This document shows positions 18,615-27,434 of a stretch of DNA of 64,000 nt, piece after piece. The notes under the pieces are model-generated. The model was not told where the DNA came from, searched no databases, and was given only the letters and a program-made list of their open reading frames with translations. Position 1 is the first letter of the stretch, and each line of letters begins with the position of its first letter. A program made the position numbers and the translations under genes. Source of the DNA: Planctomycetota bacterium. GTDB taxonomy: Bacteria > Planctomycetota > GCA-002687715 > DRQF01. The stretch is from assembly GCA_020639295.1 (NCBI GenBank), contig JACKGY010000003.1, forward strand, positions 558,001-622,000, in the 5' to 3' direction.

Positions 18615-20594
18615 TCAGTAGGTCTCATGCCCGGTCTGGGCCGCGGCTTCGTCCCAGTGGATGTTGGGAACGTTGTCCCAGGTCTTGACGAAGCGGATCT
18701 TCCTGAACGACCGGGGCAGGAAGAAGCCGAAGTTGTCGCCGCCACCGGTCAATCGCGCGTCGTGGTTGAAGACCAGGTTCTTGGCGTTGTAGATGATCGC
18801 CTCGTTCCGGCTGACCACGCAGCCGTTGAACCGGATGTCGCCGCTGCTGTTGTAGAGCAGGCCGGCCAGCGCATGGTTGGTGTAGAGCGCACAGTCGAAG
18901 TTGGCGATGTAGTTGGTCGCGATGTCGCTGTACTTGGTCGCCGTGCCGGGCAGGTTGCCGCCCCAGTTCGAGCCATTCAGGTTCGCCGCCAGGTCGAGCT
19001 CGCTGAGGTCGAAGGCACCGTCGTTCTGGCCGTCGCCGTCGATGTCCTCGCCGGTCCCGGGGATCGGGTCGCCGACCTTGGCGCCGTCCGGAATCAGGCC
19101 GAGCATCGCATGCAGTTCCGAGTACTCCTCGACCGTCCACTTGCCATCACCCTCGAGGACGTCGTCATCGGCGGTACCCATGATCCCGTCCAGGCCGGCC
19201 TTCGTGTTCGGGATGCCGTCCTCGCCGGCGTCCTCCTTCGACTGGTTGAGGCTGTTGTTCATCCAGCTCTTGACGTTGCTCCGCCAGGTGCTGTTGGTGT
19301 AGTCGCCCATGACGATGTGCTCGCGCGCGAACAGGCCGAGGGCGTCCGCGCCTGAGTTCGCCTGGAGCCAGGATTCGACGTCGTCCTCGCTGGTGCCGCC
19401 CGGACGCTTGCTGCTCGGGCCGTTGACGTAGGTGATGTCGTCGGCGATGTAGACGTTGCCACCGGCGTAGATGACGCCCTGTCCGGTGACGTTGCCCTTG
19501 ATGATCAGGTCACCCCGGACGACCACCGTGCCGTCGATCACGATCGGCGCCGTCGGCGTGCCGATCAGGACCAGGTTGCCGGTCTCGCCACCCTCGTCGC
19601 CGTAGACCGCGTCGGTCATCTCGACCCCGCCGATCTTCACCGAGGCGCCTTCGGACTTGCCGTGCTCCTCGTAGAGGGTCAGGTCGGTGAGGTTCGGCAT
19701 GTCGACGTTGCTGTCGAAGTCGTGCTGGTTGACCGTCTCGCCCGCGACCTCGAGGCCGGCCATGCCGCCGACGTTCTTGGTGCCGACGATGTCCCAGCCG
19801 GCGTAGATGCCGCCGTCGGTGCCGTCCTTCACGCCGTCGTCGTTGTCGTCCATGTAGCCGTAGAGGTCCGAGCCGTTGGCGCCGACGTAGCGCGGGTTGC
19901 CGTTGATCTCCGGCCGGTAGTTGCCGGCGTCGAACTGACCGTTGGAGCGGACGTTGCCGTTGGCGTCGATGTTGCTGCCGTAGAACCAGCCCCAGTTGTT
20001 GATGAAGTAGGCGTAGTCGAAGACCTCCGAGGCCGAGAGCTCGACCAGAACCGTGGTCTCGATGGTATGACTGACCGCCCCTGGGGTGTCGCGGTCGGGG
20101 ACCCAGCCGGTCGAGCGGATGGTGACGAAGCGCTTCGAGTTCGACATCGAGCTGGGATCGACCTTGTCGTAGCCCTCGATGTGGATGCTGACGTCGAAGT
20201 TGCCGGCGAGCTCGATGCCCTCGTCGCGCAGATCATCGCGCACGTCGACCTTGTTGCCGCCGACCGAGAGCGGCTCCTGGTTCGGAGGCGCCGGCGAGGC
20301 CGCCATCTTGATGCAGCCGAGATAGGTCTTCTTGTCGTGATAGACGTCGATCGCCGCGAAGGGGTCGGTGAGCACCGCCGAACGGGTCAGCTTCTTCATG
20401 TCGTAGACCTGGCGCTCGATGCCGGCCTTGGCGACGTAATAGGCCTGTAGGCGCCGGCTCTCGCGACCGGTGCTCTCCAGGTTGTCGGTTGCCAGGGTCA
20501 TGGTGGCGAGCACGAGGCCGACGGCGAGCATGAGGCTCACCGGCACCATGATCAGGATGCTGCCGCGGTCGTGGTGTTGGTGGGGTCGATTCAT
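18615..20594 (-). CDS. PilX-like large pseudopilin with beta-helix and EF-hand-like segments
   Basis: 659 aa. The N-terminus RGSILIMVPVSLMLAVGLVLATMTLA is a hydrophobic helix as in PilX-type minor pilins, followed by YYVAKAGIERQ. The middle has a beta-helical run (VIDGTVVVRGDLIIKGNVTGQG, residues about 335-400). At least three acidic loops resemble EF-hand/dockerin calcium sites: DDNDDGVKDG, TADDDVLEGDGKW and DIDGDGQNDG. It probably sits at the tip of a type IV pilus- or type II secretion-like filament. It is third in the operon, eight bases after the PilW-like gene. No similar protein of known function comes to mind. Confidence 0.72.
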   Translation of the reverse strand: MNRPHQHHDRGSILIMVPVSLMLAVGLVLATMTLATDNLESTGRESRRLQAYYVAKAGIERQVYDMKKLTRSAVLTDPFAAIDVYHDKKTYLGCIKMAASPAPPNQEPLSVGGNKVDVRDDLRDEGIELAGNFDVSIHIEGYDKVDPSSMSNSKRFVTIRSTGWVPDRDTPGAVSHTIETTVLVELSASEVFDYAYFINNWGWFYGSNIDANGNVRSNGQFDAGNYRPEINGNPRYVGANGSDLYGYMDDNDDGVKDGTDGGIYAGWDIVGTKNVGGMAGLEVAGETVNQHDFDSNVDMPNLTDLTLYEEHGKSEGASVKIGGVEMTDAVYGDEGGETGNLVLIGTPTAPIVIDGTVVVRGDLIIKGNVTGQGVIYAGGNVYIADDITYVNGPSSKRPGGTSEDDVESWLQANSGADALGLFAREHIVMGDYTNSTWRSNVKSWMNNSLNQSKEDAGEDGIPNTKAGLDGIMGTADDDVLEGDGKWTVEEYSELHAMLGLIPDGAKVGDPIPGTGEDIDGDGQNDGAFDLSELDLAANLNGSNWGGNLPGTATKYSDIATNYIANFDCALYTNHALAGLLYNSSGDIRFNGCVVSRNEAIIYNAKNLVFNHDARLTGGGDNFGFFLPRSFRKIRFVKTWDNVPNIHWDEAAAQTGHETY

Positions 20595-20602
20595 GGCGTT
20601 GC

Positions 20603-21190
20603 TCAGATGTCGAGGACGTCGTCGACGTGGATGGTGGCGCTCAGCACGCGCTTCACGTCGCGGCCGTCGATCTTGATGCGGCGACGGATGTCGATCCGTA
20701 CGAGATTGGTCTTGTCGTCCCAGCTGATGGCCACGGGCTCCACCCCGGCCTGGCCGAAGTCGATGTCGGTCACCAGGGGACGCTGCGAGAGCTCGGCGCC
20801 GGTGTCCGTGACCACGCGCCGGACGAGGTCGTCGCCGACGACGACGTATTCCACCCAGCCTTCGGCCTCCTGATCGGCGCCCCAGACCGTCGTGCCGTTG
20901 GCGCTGTCGAAACTCACCGGCTGCTGGAACCGGAGCAACGGCGCGGTCGGATCTTCCGACCAGACGCCGGTCTCGATGGACGTGGCCAGGGAGGATCTGA
21001 TCTCCTGCTTGACCAGGCCCATCGCGTCACGGGCGTTCCGGGTGATCCGATTCTCGACCACGCAGCCCTTGAAGGACTCGGTGGCACCTTCCTGGATGCC
21101 GAGGATGCCGATCAGGATAAGCGACGAGATGATGACCGCCGCCACGGTCTCGACCAACACGGAGCCGCTCTGCTCGTCGAATCGTCTCAT
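20603..21190 (-). CDS. Prepilin-like protein (PilW/PulJ type)
   Basis: 195 aa with a short basic leader and SGSVLVETVAAVIISSLILIG. This is a type IV prepilin N-terminus with Glu5 conserved but the usual GFTLIE replaced by GSVLVE. The periplasmic part has alternating strands (WVEYVVVGDDLVRRVV, NLVRIDIRRRIKI), as in PilW/GspJ minor pseudopilins. The ATG at 21190 shares one base with the stop of the upstream prepilin gene. A GTG three bases further upstream is an alternative. Confidence 0.72.
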   Translation of the reverse strand: MRRFDEQSGSVLVETVAAVIISSLILIGILGIQEGATESFKGCVVENRITRNARDAMGLVKQEIRSSLATSIETGVWSEDPTAPLLRFQQPVSFDSANGTTVWGADQEAEGWVEYVVVGDDLVRRVVTDTGAELSQRPLVTDIDFGQAGVEPVAISWDDKTNLVRIDIRRRIKIDGRDVKRVLSATIHVDDVLDI

Positions 21191-21570
21191 CACAGCGACT
21201 CGTCCTTCATCGTCCTGAGGGTAGTGAGGGTCACCGCGTAGGCGCCATCCGAGGCCCGTGACACGGTGGCCTCGATCGCCAGCAGATCGCCCTCGATCTG
21301 GGTGACCAGGAGGCTGTAGTGCATGTTCTCCACCTCGAAGGTGAGTTCTTGGCCGGCGATGGAGAACAGGGTCGCGTAGTCGAAGGACTCGGCCTGCTCG
21401 ATCAGCGACACGGCATGGTTCTGGGCCCGCTGGAGTTCGTAGGAATCGCGGTCCTGGCCCGCCGCCATGGTGAAGCCGTACATCACTCCGAAGGATAGGA
21501 TCGCGAGCACCATCATCGCGATCGCCACCTCGAGCAGCGTAAAGCCTTGCTGTGAGCGTCCGTCGTTCAT
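21190..21570 (-). CDS. Prepilin-like protein (PilV/GspI type)
   Basis: 126 aa. The N-terminal QQGFTLLEVAIAMMVLAI is a canonical prepilin peptidase/N-methylation motif (cleavage after Gly, Glu5). The short globular part fits the GspI/PilV family of minor pseudopilins. It heads the operon with the PilW-like and PilX-like genes. I chose the ATG at 21570; a GTG nine bases upstream is possible. No pilus ATPase, secretin or prepilin peptidase is encoded nearby, so the assembly machinery is elsewhere. Confidence 0.8.
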   Translation of the reverse strand: MNDGRSQQGFTLLEVAIAMMVLAILSFGVMYGFTMAAGQDRDSYELQRAQNHAVSLIEQAESFDYATLFSIAGQELTFEVENMHYSLLVTQIEGDLLAIEATVSRASDGAYAVTLTTLRTMKDESL

Positions 21571-21653
21571 CTTCCGCACTCTCTCGACCGGGTACCCGGC
21601 CTCGCCGATTACAGCCTGACAGGGAAGACTACCGCGGGATTCGAGGGCGGGTC

Positions 21654-21673
21654 GGCTGAAAGATCATTCAGCC
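21654..21673 (-). terminator. Hairpin overlapping the stop of the MauE-like gene
   Basis: 7-bp inverted repeat GGCTGAA/TTCAGCC with a six-base loop, overlapping the MauE-like stop codon. There is no U-tract, so termination is uncertain. Confidence 0.3.
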
Positions 21674-22129
21674 CCGGCTGGGTCGGCGAAGGAACGCGTC
21701 GAGAGCGAGGCCGCTTCCGGCCAGGCGCAGGACGATCAGCGCGGCGACCATCTGGACGAGGTTCGCCGTCAGGTGCCAACCGTCGACGGGGTACTCGCGG
21801 CCCGGCCCGAAGCAACCGCAGTACTGCGGGGCGTCGCGCAGGATCAGCGCCAGCATGACGCCGCCGAAGAGCACGTGGAGCGCGAAGGTCATCCAGGCCG
21901 CGGACCGCTCGCGCAGGCCGAGGATCAGGCAGAGCCCGACCACGACCTCGATGCCCGGCAGCATCGCCGAAGCAGGGCCGGCGAGGCCGGGTGGGAGGAT
22001 GTGCATGTTGCCGACCAGGTCGCGCCACCACAGGTGGTGGATCAACTTGGCGAGGCCGGCCTGGAGCAGGATCCCGCCCAGGATCAGGCGCAGCGCCAGG
22101 ACGACGAGCGCGCGAAGCCGGAGGCTCAT
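21668..22129 (-). CDS. MauE/DoxX-like membrane protein
   Basis: 153 aa with about four transmembrane helices. PQYCGCFGPG between helices matches the CGCFG cysteine motif of MauE-type DoxX-family proteins, which are linked to thiol/disulfide chemistry in the envelope. The start ATG at 22129 overlaps the rhodanese-like gene stop (ATGA). The gene order DUF1573 lipoprotein, rhodanese-like, MauE-like suggests a small sulfur or disulfide-relay cassette. The activity is inferred. Confidence 0.75.
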   Translation of the reverse strand: MSLRLRALVVLALRLILGGILLQAGLAKLIHHLWWRDLVGNMHILPPGLAGPASAMLPGIEVVVGLCLILGLRERSAAWMTFALHVLFGGVMLALILRDAPQYCGCFGPGREYPVDGWHLTANLVQMVAALIVLRLAGSGLALDAFLRRPSRG

Positions 22130-22653
22130 CGTCCGACCTCCCGGCGCAGGGCCGCGGCGTCGAGGTCCCAACCCGTCGCCAGCGGCAATCCCGCCGCGCG
22201 CCAGCCGCCGAGACCGCCGACGAGCAGTCGGACCTCGCGCGCGCCCCGAGCCCGGAACGAGAAGGCGAGGCGCTTGGCCGCGAAACCATCGCCCTCCTCG
22301 TCCACGACCACCAGCCCGACCTCGGGATCGACGAGCGCGAGCAGGAGGTCGAACAGGTCGGTCGGTCCCTGGTCCCAGGCCGGCAGGGAGCCGGGCAGGT
22401 GACCGGCCTCGTATTCGGAACGCGGACGGGCGTCGACCACCTGCAGGCGACCGGCGCCGAGGGCCTCGAGAAGTTCGGCGCGATCGATCGTTCCCAGCCA
22501 GGCGGCCTGCCCCGGTCGGCCTTCGCCTTCGCCTTGTTCGAGTTCGAGCTGGCGCGGCCGGAGCGCCGAGGGATTCCAGAGCAGGCCCAGAAGCGAACCG
22601 GCGAGGACCATCAACAGGGCCGAACCGAGGTCGGCGATGGCGGCGGAGCGCAT
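22126..22653 (-). CDS. Membrane-anchored rhodanese-like protein without the catalytic cysteine
   Basis: 175 aa. An N-terminal transmembrane segment (residues about 8-26) precedes a rhodanese domain with VVDARPRSEYEAGHLPGS (72-89) and GGLGGWRAAGLPL at the end. The active-site loop, which should read Cys-x-x-G-x-R after the third strand, is VVVDEEGDGFAAKR, with Asp118 at the cysteine position. Sulfurtransferase activity is therefore unlikely. It may be a binding or structural module. The start overlaps the DUF1573 gene stop (ATGA). Confidence 0.75.
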   Translation of the reverse strand: MRSAAIADLGSALLMVLAGSLLGLLWNPSALRPRQLELEQGEGEGRPGQAAWLGTIDRAELLEALGAGRLQVVDARPRSEYEAGHLPGSLPAWDQGPTDLFDLLLALVDPEVGLVVVDEEGDGFAAKRLAFSFRARGAREVRLLVGGLGGWRAAGLPLATGWDLDAAALRREVGR

Positions 22654-23630
22654 CAGGAGGCGACCCTCATCGCGAATACCGGCAGTCGCAGGCAGCGGCC
22701 GGACGCGTCCTCGAAGCGGAGCCGTTCGCGCAGGGCCCCGACCGCACCCGGACGGAGCTTGATCAGGAATCGCCCCGGCTCGGGGCCGGGCAGGACCTCG
22801 ATCCCGGCCGGCGGGGCCACCGGGCGGTAGCCCGTCGGCACCTCGAGGCCGAGGCACTTCTCCTCGTCCGCCGCCAGCCAGCCGAAGTCGAGCCGCGACG
22901 GCGAGAAGGCCGGCGCCGGCTCGATCCGACCCTCGAGCTGGATGCCTTGGGGGTGGAGGCGGCGCTGGTGGCCCTCGGGGTCGGCGGCGACGAGCTGGAA
23001 GTCGAGGTAGTCGCGCAGGACGAGGGTCTGCCAGGGCCGCTCGACCACCAGGTCGAGCGCCGCCGGGCCGACCCGCTCCAGGCGGATGAAGGGTGCCTCG
23101 TAGCGGGCCTCGATGGCGACCAGTTCCAGTCCCGGGGGCAGGCGCAGATCGATCCGCCGCCGGAGCGGCTCGGGTCCGATCGCGCAGTCGCCGAGGTCGA
23201 ACTGCGTCGCCGACAGCACCGCGTTGCCGAGGCAGGTCATGGCGACCTCGAGTTCGAGCCGGCTGGCATGCGGATCGTCGGTGAAGACCAGAATCCGCTT
23301 CCTGAGCCGCGCGTTGAGCGCCGGCGCCTCGACCTTGACCGTGAGCCGGATGCGCTCGCCCGGGGCCGCGGTCTGTCGATCGAAGACCGGCTTCGTGCAC
23401 CCGCAGCTGGCCTCGGAGCCGAGGATGGTCAGGGGGGCCTGGCCGCGGTTTTCGATCTCGTAGACCGCCTCGGCGCGGGCTCCCGCGAAGAGCTCGCCGA
23501 GATCGCGGCTCTGCTCGACCACCCGGGCGATCGGTCCCCGGTAATCGGCCGGCCGCTCCGCCTGGTCGCCGCAGGCGGTGACCAGCAGGACCAGACCGAG
23601 GAGGGTGATCAGGACGGGTGGCCGGGACAT
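22653..23630 (-). CDS. DUF1573 lipoprotein
   Basis: 325 aa. The N-terminus MSRPPVLITLLGLVLLVTAC ends in a lipobox with Cys20, so it is a lipoprotein. Residues about 45-140 form a DUF1573 (ASH-like immunoglobulin) domain with the typical LGSEASCGCTKP (Cys76, Cys78). Two further beta-rich domains follow. In planctomycetes DUF1573 proteins are abundant and of unknown role. It is first in the cassette with the rhodanese-like and MauE-like genes. It is divergent from yceH. Confidence 0.82.
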   Translation of the reverse strand: MSRPPVLITLLGLVLLVTACGDQAERPADYRGPIARVVEQSRDLGELFAGARAEAVYEIENRGQAPLTILGSEASCGCTKPVFDRQTAAPGERIRLTVKVEAPALNARLRKRILVFTDDPHASRLELEVAMTCLGNAVLSATQFDLGDCAIGPEPLRRRIDLRLPPGLELVAIEARYEAPFIRLERVGPAALDLVVERPWQTLVLRDYLDFQLVAADPEGHQRRLHPQGIQLEGRIEPAPAFSPSRLDFGWLAADEEKCLGLEVPTGYRPVAPPAGIEVLPGPEPGRFLIKLRPGAVGALRERLRFEDASGRCLRLPVFAMRVAS

Positions 23631-23689
23631 GGCGGCAGGATAGCAGATGGGCCCGCCGGGGTGGAGTCGCAGCCGGTCGCCGACCGGAG

Positions 23690-23695
23690 TAGAAT
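23690..23695 (+). promoter_or_regulatory. Candidate -10 element of yceH-SNF2 operon
   Basis: TAGAAT preceded by AG, about 25 bases upstream of the yceH start. It matches the common GC-rich-genome -10 form (5 of 6 to TATAAT). No good -35 is visible. Confidence 0.4.
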
Positions 23696-23720
23696 GCGGT
23701 CCTTCGCGAGGTGAATGCGC

Positions 23721-24383
23721 ATGCACGACCGACTCGATCGCACGGCACGTCGAATCCTGGGCACGCTGGCCGAGAAGCAGCTCTCGACCCCGCACCTCTA
23801 CCCGTTGACCCTCAACGCCCTGGTGAACGGCTGCAACCAGAAGAACGCGCGGGAACCGGTGCTGCAGCTCCAGGAGTTCGAGGTCGAGGGCAGTCTCAAG
23901 CAGCTCTTCCTCGAGCACTGGGTCACCAACAGCGCCGGCGGCGGCGCGCGCACGATCAAGTGGAAGCACCGACTCGACGACCGTCTCGCCCTCGACCGCG
24001 AGTCGCTCGCGGTGATGACCGAGCTGCTGCTCCGCGGGGCCCAGTCGCCGGGCGCCCTGCGCGCCCACGTCGCCCGCCTGCTCGACCCCGAGCCCGACCT
24101 CGAGCGTCTCGCCGCCATCCTCGCCGACCTCGAGGCGAAGGGATTGGTGCGCGACTGCCCGCCCGCCCGGGGCGAGCGCAGCCGGCGCATCGACCACCTC
24201 CTCTACCCCGAGGACGAGGCACCGATCCACGACGAGGAGGGCCCGCCGACCGGACCCGGCCCTTCTCGGCCCGCCGGTTCCCCGGGTGACCGCGACCTCC
24301 TCGACCGGATCACGGAACTCGAGGCCCGGCTCGAGCGCATCGAACGTGAACTCGGACTCGGCGGGTCCGAGACCCGGGACTGA
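23721..24383 (+). CDS. YceH/DUF480 family protein
   Basis: 220 aa. RRILGTLAEKQLSTPHLYPLTLNALV followed by NGCNQKNAREPVLQL is the signature of the DUF480/YceH family, which forms a tandem winged-helix fold. The C-terminal extension (from about 165) ends in a coiled coil (LLDRITELEARLERIERELGL), which the shorter family members also have. The start at 23721 is preceded by GAGGTG at good spacing; the ATG at 23715 is too close to it. The stop overlaps the SNF2 start (TGATG). The cellular role of the family is not known to me. Confidence 0.85.
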   Translation: MHDRLDRTARRILGTLAEKQLSTPHLYPLTLNALVNGCNQKNAREPVLQLQEFEVEGSLKQLFLEHWVTNSAGGGARTIKWKHRLDDRLALDRESLAVMTELLLRGAQSPGALRAHVARLLDPEPDLERLAAILADLEAKGLVRDCPPARGERSRRIDHLLYPEDEAPIHDEEGPPTGPGPSRPAGSPGDRDLLDRITELEARLERIERELGLGGSETRD

Positions 24384-27300
24384 TGAGCGGGGCCGTCAAT
24401 CTGGTCGATGCCCTCGGCCTCGTCTTCGATCACCGCGAACGGGATCTCGGTGCCGGCTTCCTGCGCGAGGATCGAGCCCACCTCGACCAGCACGACGACG
24501 ACTCGGCCGAGGCCACGATCGATCACTTCAAGCGCCGGATCTGGGTCTGGGTCCGCCGCCGCGGTGGCAAGCTCGACCACGGCTGCGACTGCCCTCACTT
24601 CGACGAGACCGGCAAGGGTTGCGAGCATCTCTGGGCACTGCGCCTGCTCCTCGAACCGGAGGAGATCCGCGAGGAGGATCTCGACGACGACAGCCTGCAA
24701 CCCCTCCTGCCCCGCTGGCGGCTCCTGCCCTCGACCAGCCTGAAGCGGAACGGCCTCGTCCTCGATCTTCGTGACCCGGAGGGCCGACCGCTCGCGCTCG
24801 ATCAGGAGGCCTGGATCCGCATCGAGGATCAGGACCAGATCCGCGCCCTGCGCGAACTCGCCCCGGCGGCCGGCGGCTTTCGCGAGGCGCGCCGCGGCGG
24901 TGGCTTCGTCCGACCACGCGGCCCCTTCGAGATTCCCGAGGCCGCGGTCGCGCGCGTGCTGCTGGCGGCGGCGGCCACCGGTCGGCTGGAGGTGGCCGAC
25001 GAGAACGAGAGTCGCGGCCCCCTGGTCGAGGCCCTGCCCGGCGGCCAGCTGGAGTTCGCCGCCGACCTCCGCGTCCAGGATGGTCAGGCCTCGCTCGAGG
25101 GCCGACTCCTCGCGGCCGGCGAGGATCTGGCCCTCGGTTCGGTCCAGGCCCTCGTGCCCGGCGCGCATCCCTGGGTGGTCACCGGCGGTCGTCTGAGACC
25201 GCTCGCCGCGCGCGGCGCCGGAGCCTGGGCACGTAGTCTGCGCCGCGAGGGCTCGATCCGGCTGCCCGTCGACCGGCTCGAGTCCTTCCTCCGCGAGGTC
25301 GGCCGGAGCCAGCCCTTGCCCCTGCTCCTACGCGACGGTCGACCGCTCCCCCAGATCGCGGAACCGCCGGCGGCGGAACTTCGCATCCAGCGGCTCGCCC
25401 GGGTGGTCAGCGCCACGCTCGTCTGCCGCTACGGTCCCGTCGAGCTGGCTCCGAGCGAGGCCGGCGAGGTGGCGCTCGGCCCCGGTCTCACGAGCCTCAT
25501 CCTCCGCGACAAGCGGCGCGAGCAGGAACTGCTCGAACTCGTCCTCGCCTGCGGCTTCGAGCCGGAGGTCGACGACCCGACCCGGCTCGGCATCGATGGC
25601 GGCGAGCTTGCCCGGGCGGTGGCGCAGCTGGCCGGTTCCGGCATCCTCGTTCGCCATGACGGGCGGCGGCTCAGACCCGCGCGACTCGGCGCCTTCCGGC
25701 TCGGCTCCCATGAGGACTGGTTCCAGCTCGAAGCGTCGATCGAGATCCAGGGTGAGGACGCCGCGCCGGCGCTCGCCAGCGTCCTGGCCGCCTACCGTGG
25801 CGATCAGGACCTGGTCGCGCTCGAAGACGGCGACCTGCTCGTCTTCAGGGCCGAGGACCGGCGCCGGCTCGCGGCGGCGGCACCCCTGGCCGGCATCGGG
25901 CAGGCCCAGGGCGCCGCCATCCAGCTCCGTGGCGAACAGGCCCTGCTCGCCGACCTCGTCCTGGCCGGCCTTCCGGAGGTCGACCGGCAACCGCTCGAGG
26001 CGCGGAAGAAGGATCTCCTCGCCGCGCTCGAGCTGGGCGAGCTCGAGGCTCCGGCCGGCTTCGTCGGCGACCTGCGCCCCTACCAGAAACGCGGGCTCGC
26101 CTGGTTGGACTTCGTCGCGCGCTCGGGCCTCGGCGGTTGCCTCGCCGACGAGATGGGGCTCGGCAAGACGGTGCAGATCATCGCCCAGCTCCTCCGCCGC
26201 CGGGAGGTCGCCGCCAGCGGTCCGGCGCTCATCGTCGCCCCGCTGTCGCTCCTGCCCAACTGGATCAGCGAGCTGGAGCGCTTCGCACCCACGCTTCGGG
26301 TCGCGCTCCACGCCGGTCCCGGCCGCAGCGTCACCGGCCTCGCCGAGGTCGACGTCGCCGTCACCAGCTACGGCACCATGCGTCGGGACGTCGAGCGCCT
26401 GCTCGCGATCTCCTTCTCCACCCTCGTCCTCGACGAGGCCCAGGCGATCAAGAACCGCGACTCGCAGACCGCCCAGGCGGCGCGCAAGCTCAGGGCCGGA
26501 TCACGTTTCGCGCTCAGCGGCACGCCGGTCGAGAACCACCTCGAGGATCTGTGGTCGCTCTTCGAGTTTCTCGCCCCCGAGCTCTTCCTGCCCGGACGAA
26601 GCCTCGACGCGGTACGCCGTCTGGGCCAGGACGCCGACCCGGCGGCCCTCGCCCGGGCCCTGCGCCCGGTCTTCCTGCGTCGCCGCAAGGAGGAGGTGCT
26701 CGACGATCTCCCGGAGCTGGTCGAGCAGACCATCTTCTGCTCCATGTCCGAGGATCAGGAACTGCTCTACGGCCGGCTCCTCAACGCCACGCGGGCGGAA
26801 CTCGGTCGCGCCGCCGAAGGCCAGGGCCGGCCCGCCCTCGTGCTCGAGTCGCTGCTCCGCCTGCGCCAGGCCGCCTGCCATCCGGCGCTCCTGAGCCGCC
26901 ACGAGTCGGGTGGCTCCGGCAAAATCGAGCTGCTCCTCGACCGCCTCGAGGAGTCCCGCATCGCCGGGCGCAAGGCGCTGGTCTTCAGCCAGTTCCGCAG
27001 CCTGCTGGACATCGTCGCCACGGCGCTCGCCGAACGCGGCATCGAGGCCCTGCGCCTCGACGGTCGCGTCCGTGATCGCGGCGCGGTCTGTGCGCGATTC
27101 CAGGACCAGGACGAAGCCCTGCCCCTGCTGGTGTCCCTCAAGGTCGGCGGCACCGGCCTCAATCTCACCGCCGCGGAAGAGGTCTTCATCCTCGATCCCT
27201 GGTGGAACCCGGCGGTCGAGGCCCAGGCCATCTCCCGGGCCCACCGGATCGGCCAGCAGCGCCGCGTCCATGCCTTGCGCCTGGTGAGCCGCGGCACGGT

Positions 27301-27421
27301 CGAGGAGAAGATCCTGCGCCTCCAGGAACGCAAACGCGCGCTGGCCGACGCGATCATCGGGGAGGCGATCGACGGGCTCTCGGCGCTCGAGCCCGCCGAC
27401 ATCGCCGAGCTGCTCTCCTGA
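24383..27421 (+). CDS. SNF2-family DEAD/H helicase with N-terminal SWIM zinc finger
   Basis: 1012 aa. The N-terminus has a SWIM-type finger, CDCPHFDETGKGCEHLWAL (residues about 68-88). The C-terminal 480 residues are a full SNF2 ATPase: Walker A DEMGLGKT, DEAQ box in LVLDEAQAIKN, SGTPVENHLEDLW, and helicase C with VFSQFRSLLDI, GGTGLNLTAAEEVF and SRAHRIGQQ. It would be an ATP-dependent DNA translocase acting on chromatin, RNA polymerase or DNA-repair intermediates. The middle region is Ala/Leu-rich and unassigned. Co-transcribed with yceH. The stop lies 13 bp from the convergent efp gene. Confidence 0.92.
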   Translation: MSGAVNLVDALGLVFDHRERDLGAGFLREDRAHLDQHDDDSAEATIDHFKRRIWVWVRRRGGKLDHGCDCPHFDETGKGCEHLWALRLLLEPEEIREEDLDDDSLQPLLPRWRLLPSTSLKRNGLVLDLRDPEGRPLALDQEAWIRIEDQDQIRALRELAPAAGGFREARRGGGFVRPRGPFEIPEAAVARVLLAAAATGRLEVADENESRGPLVEALPGGQLEFAADLRVQDGQASLEGRLLAAGEDLALGSVQALVPGAHPWVVTGGRLRPLAARGAGAWARSLRREGSIRLPVDRLESFLREVGRSQPLPLLLRDGRPLPQIAEPPAAELRIQRLARVVSATLVCRYGPVELAPSEAGEVALGPGLTSLILRDKRREQELLELVLACGFEPEVDDPTRLGIDGGELARAVAQLAGSGILVRHDGRRLRPARLGAFRLGSHEDWFQLEASIEIQGEDAAPALASVLAAYRGDQDLVALEDGDLLVFRAEDRRRLAAAAPLAGIGQAQGAAIQLRGEQALLADLVLAGLPEVDRQPLEARKKDLLAALELGELEAPAGFVGDLRPYQKRGLAWLDFVARSGLGGCLADEMGLGKTVQIIAQLLRRREVAASGPALIVAPLSLLPNWISELERFAPTLRVALHAGPGRSVTGLAEVDVAVTSYGTMRRDVERLLAISFSTLVLDEAQAIKNRDSQTAQAARKLRAGSRFALSGTPVENHLEDLWSLFEFLAPELFLPGRSLDAVRRLGQDADPAALARALRPVFLRRRKEEVLDDLPELVEQTIFCSMSEDQELLYGRLLNATRAELGRAAEGQGRPALVLESLLRLRQAACHPALLSRHESGGSGKIELLLDRLEESRIAGRKALVFSQFRSLLDIVATALAERGIEALRLDGRVRDRGAVCARFQDQDEALPLLVSLKVGGTGLNLTAAEEVFILDPWWNPAVEAQAISRAHRIGQQRRVHALRLVSRGTVEEKILRLQERKRALADAIIGEAIDGLSALEPADIAELLS

Positions 27422-27434
27422 GCGACGACCGTCC

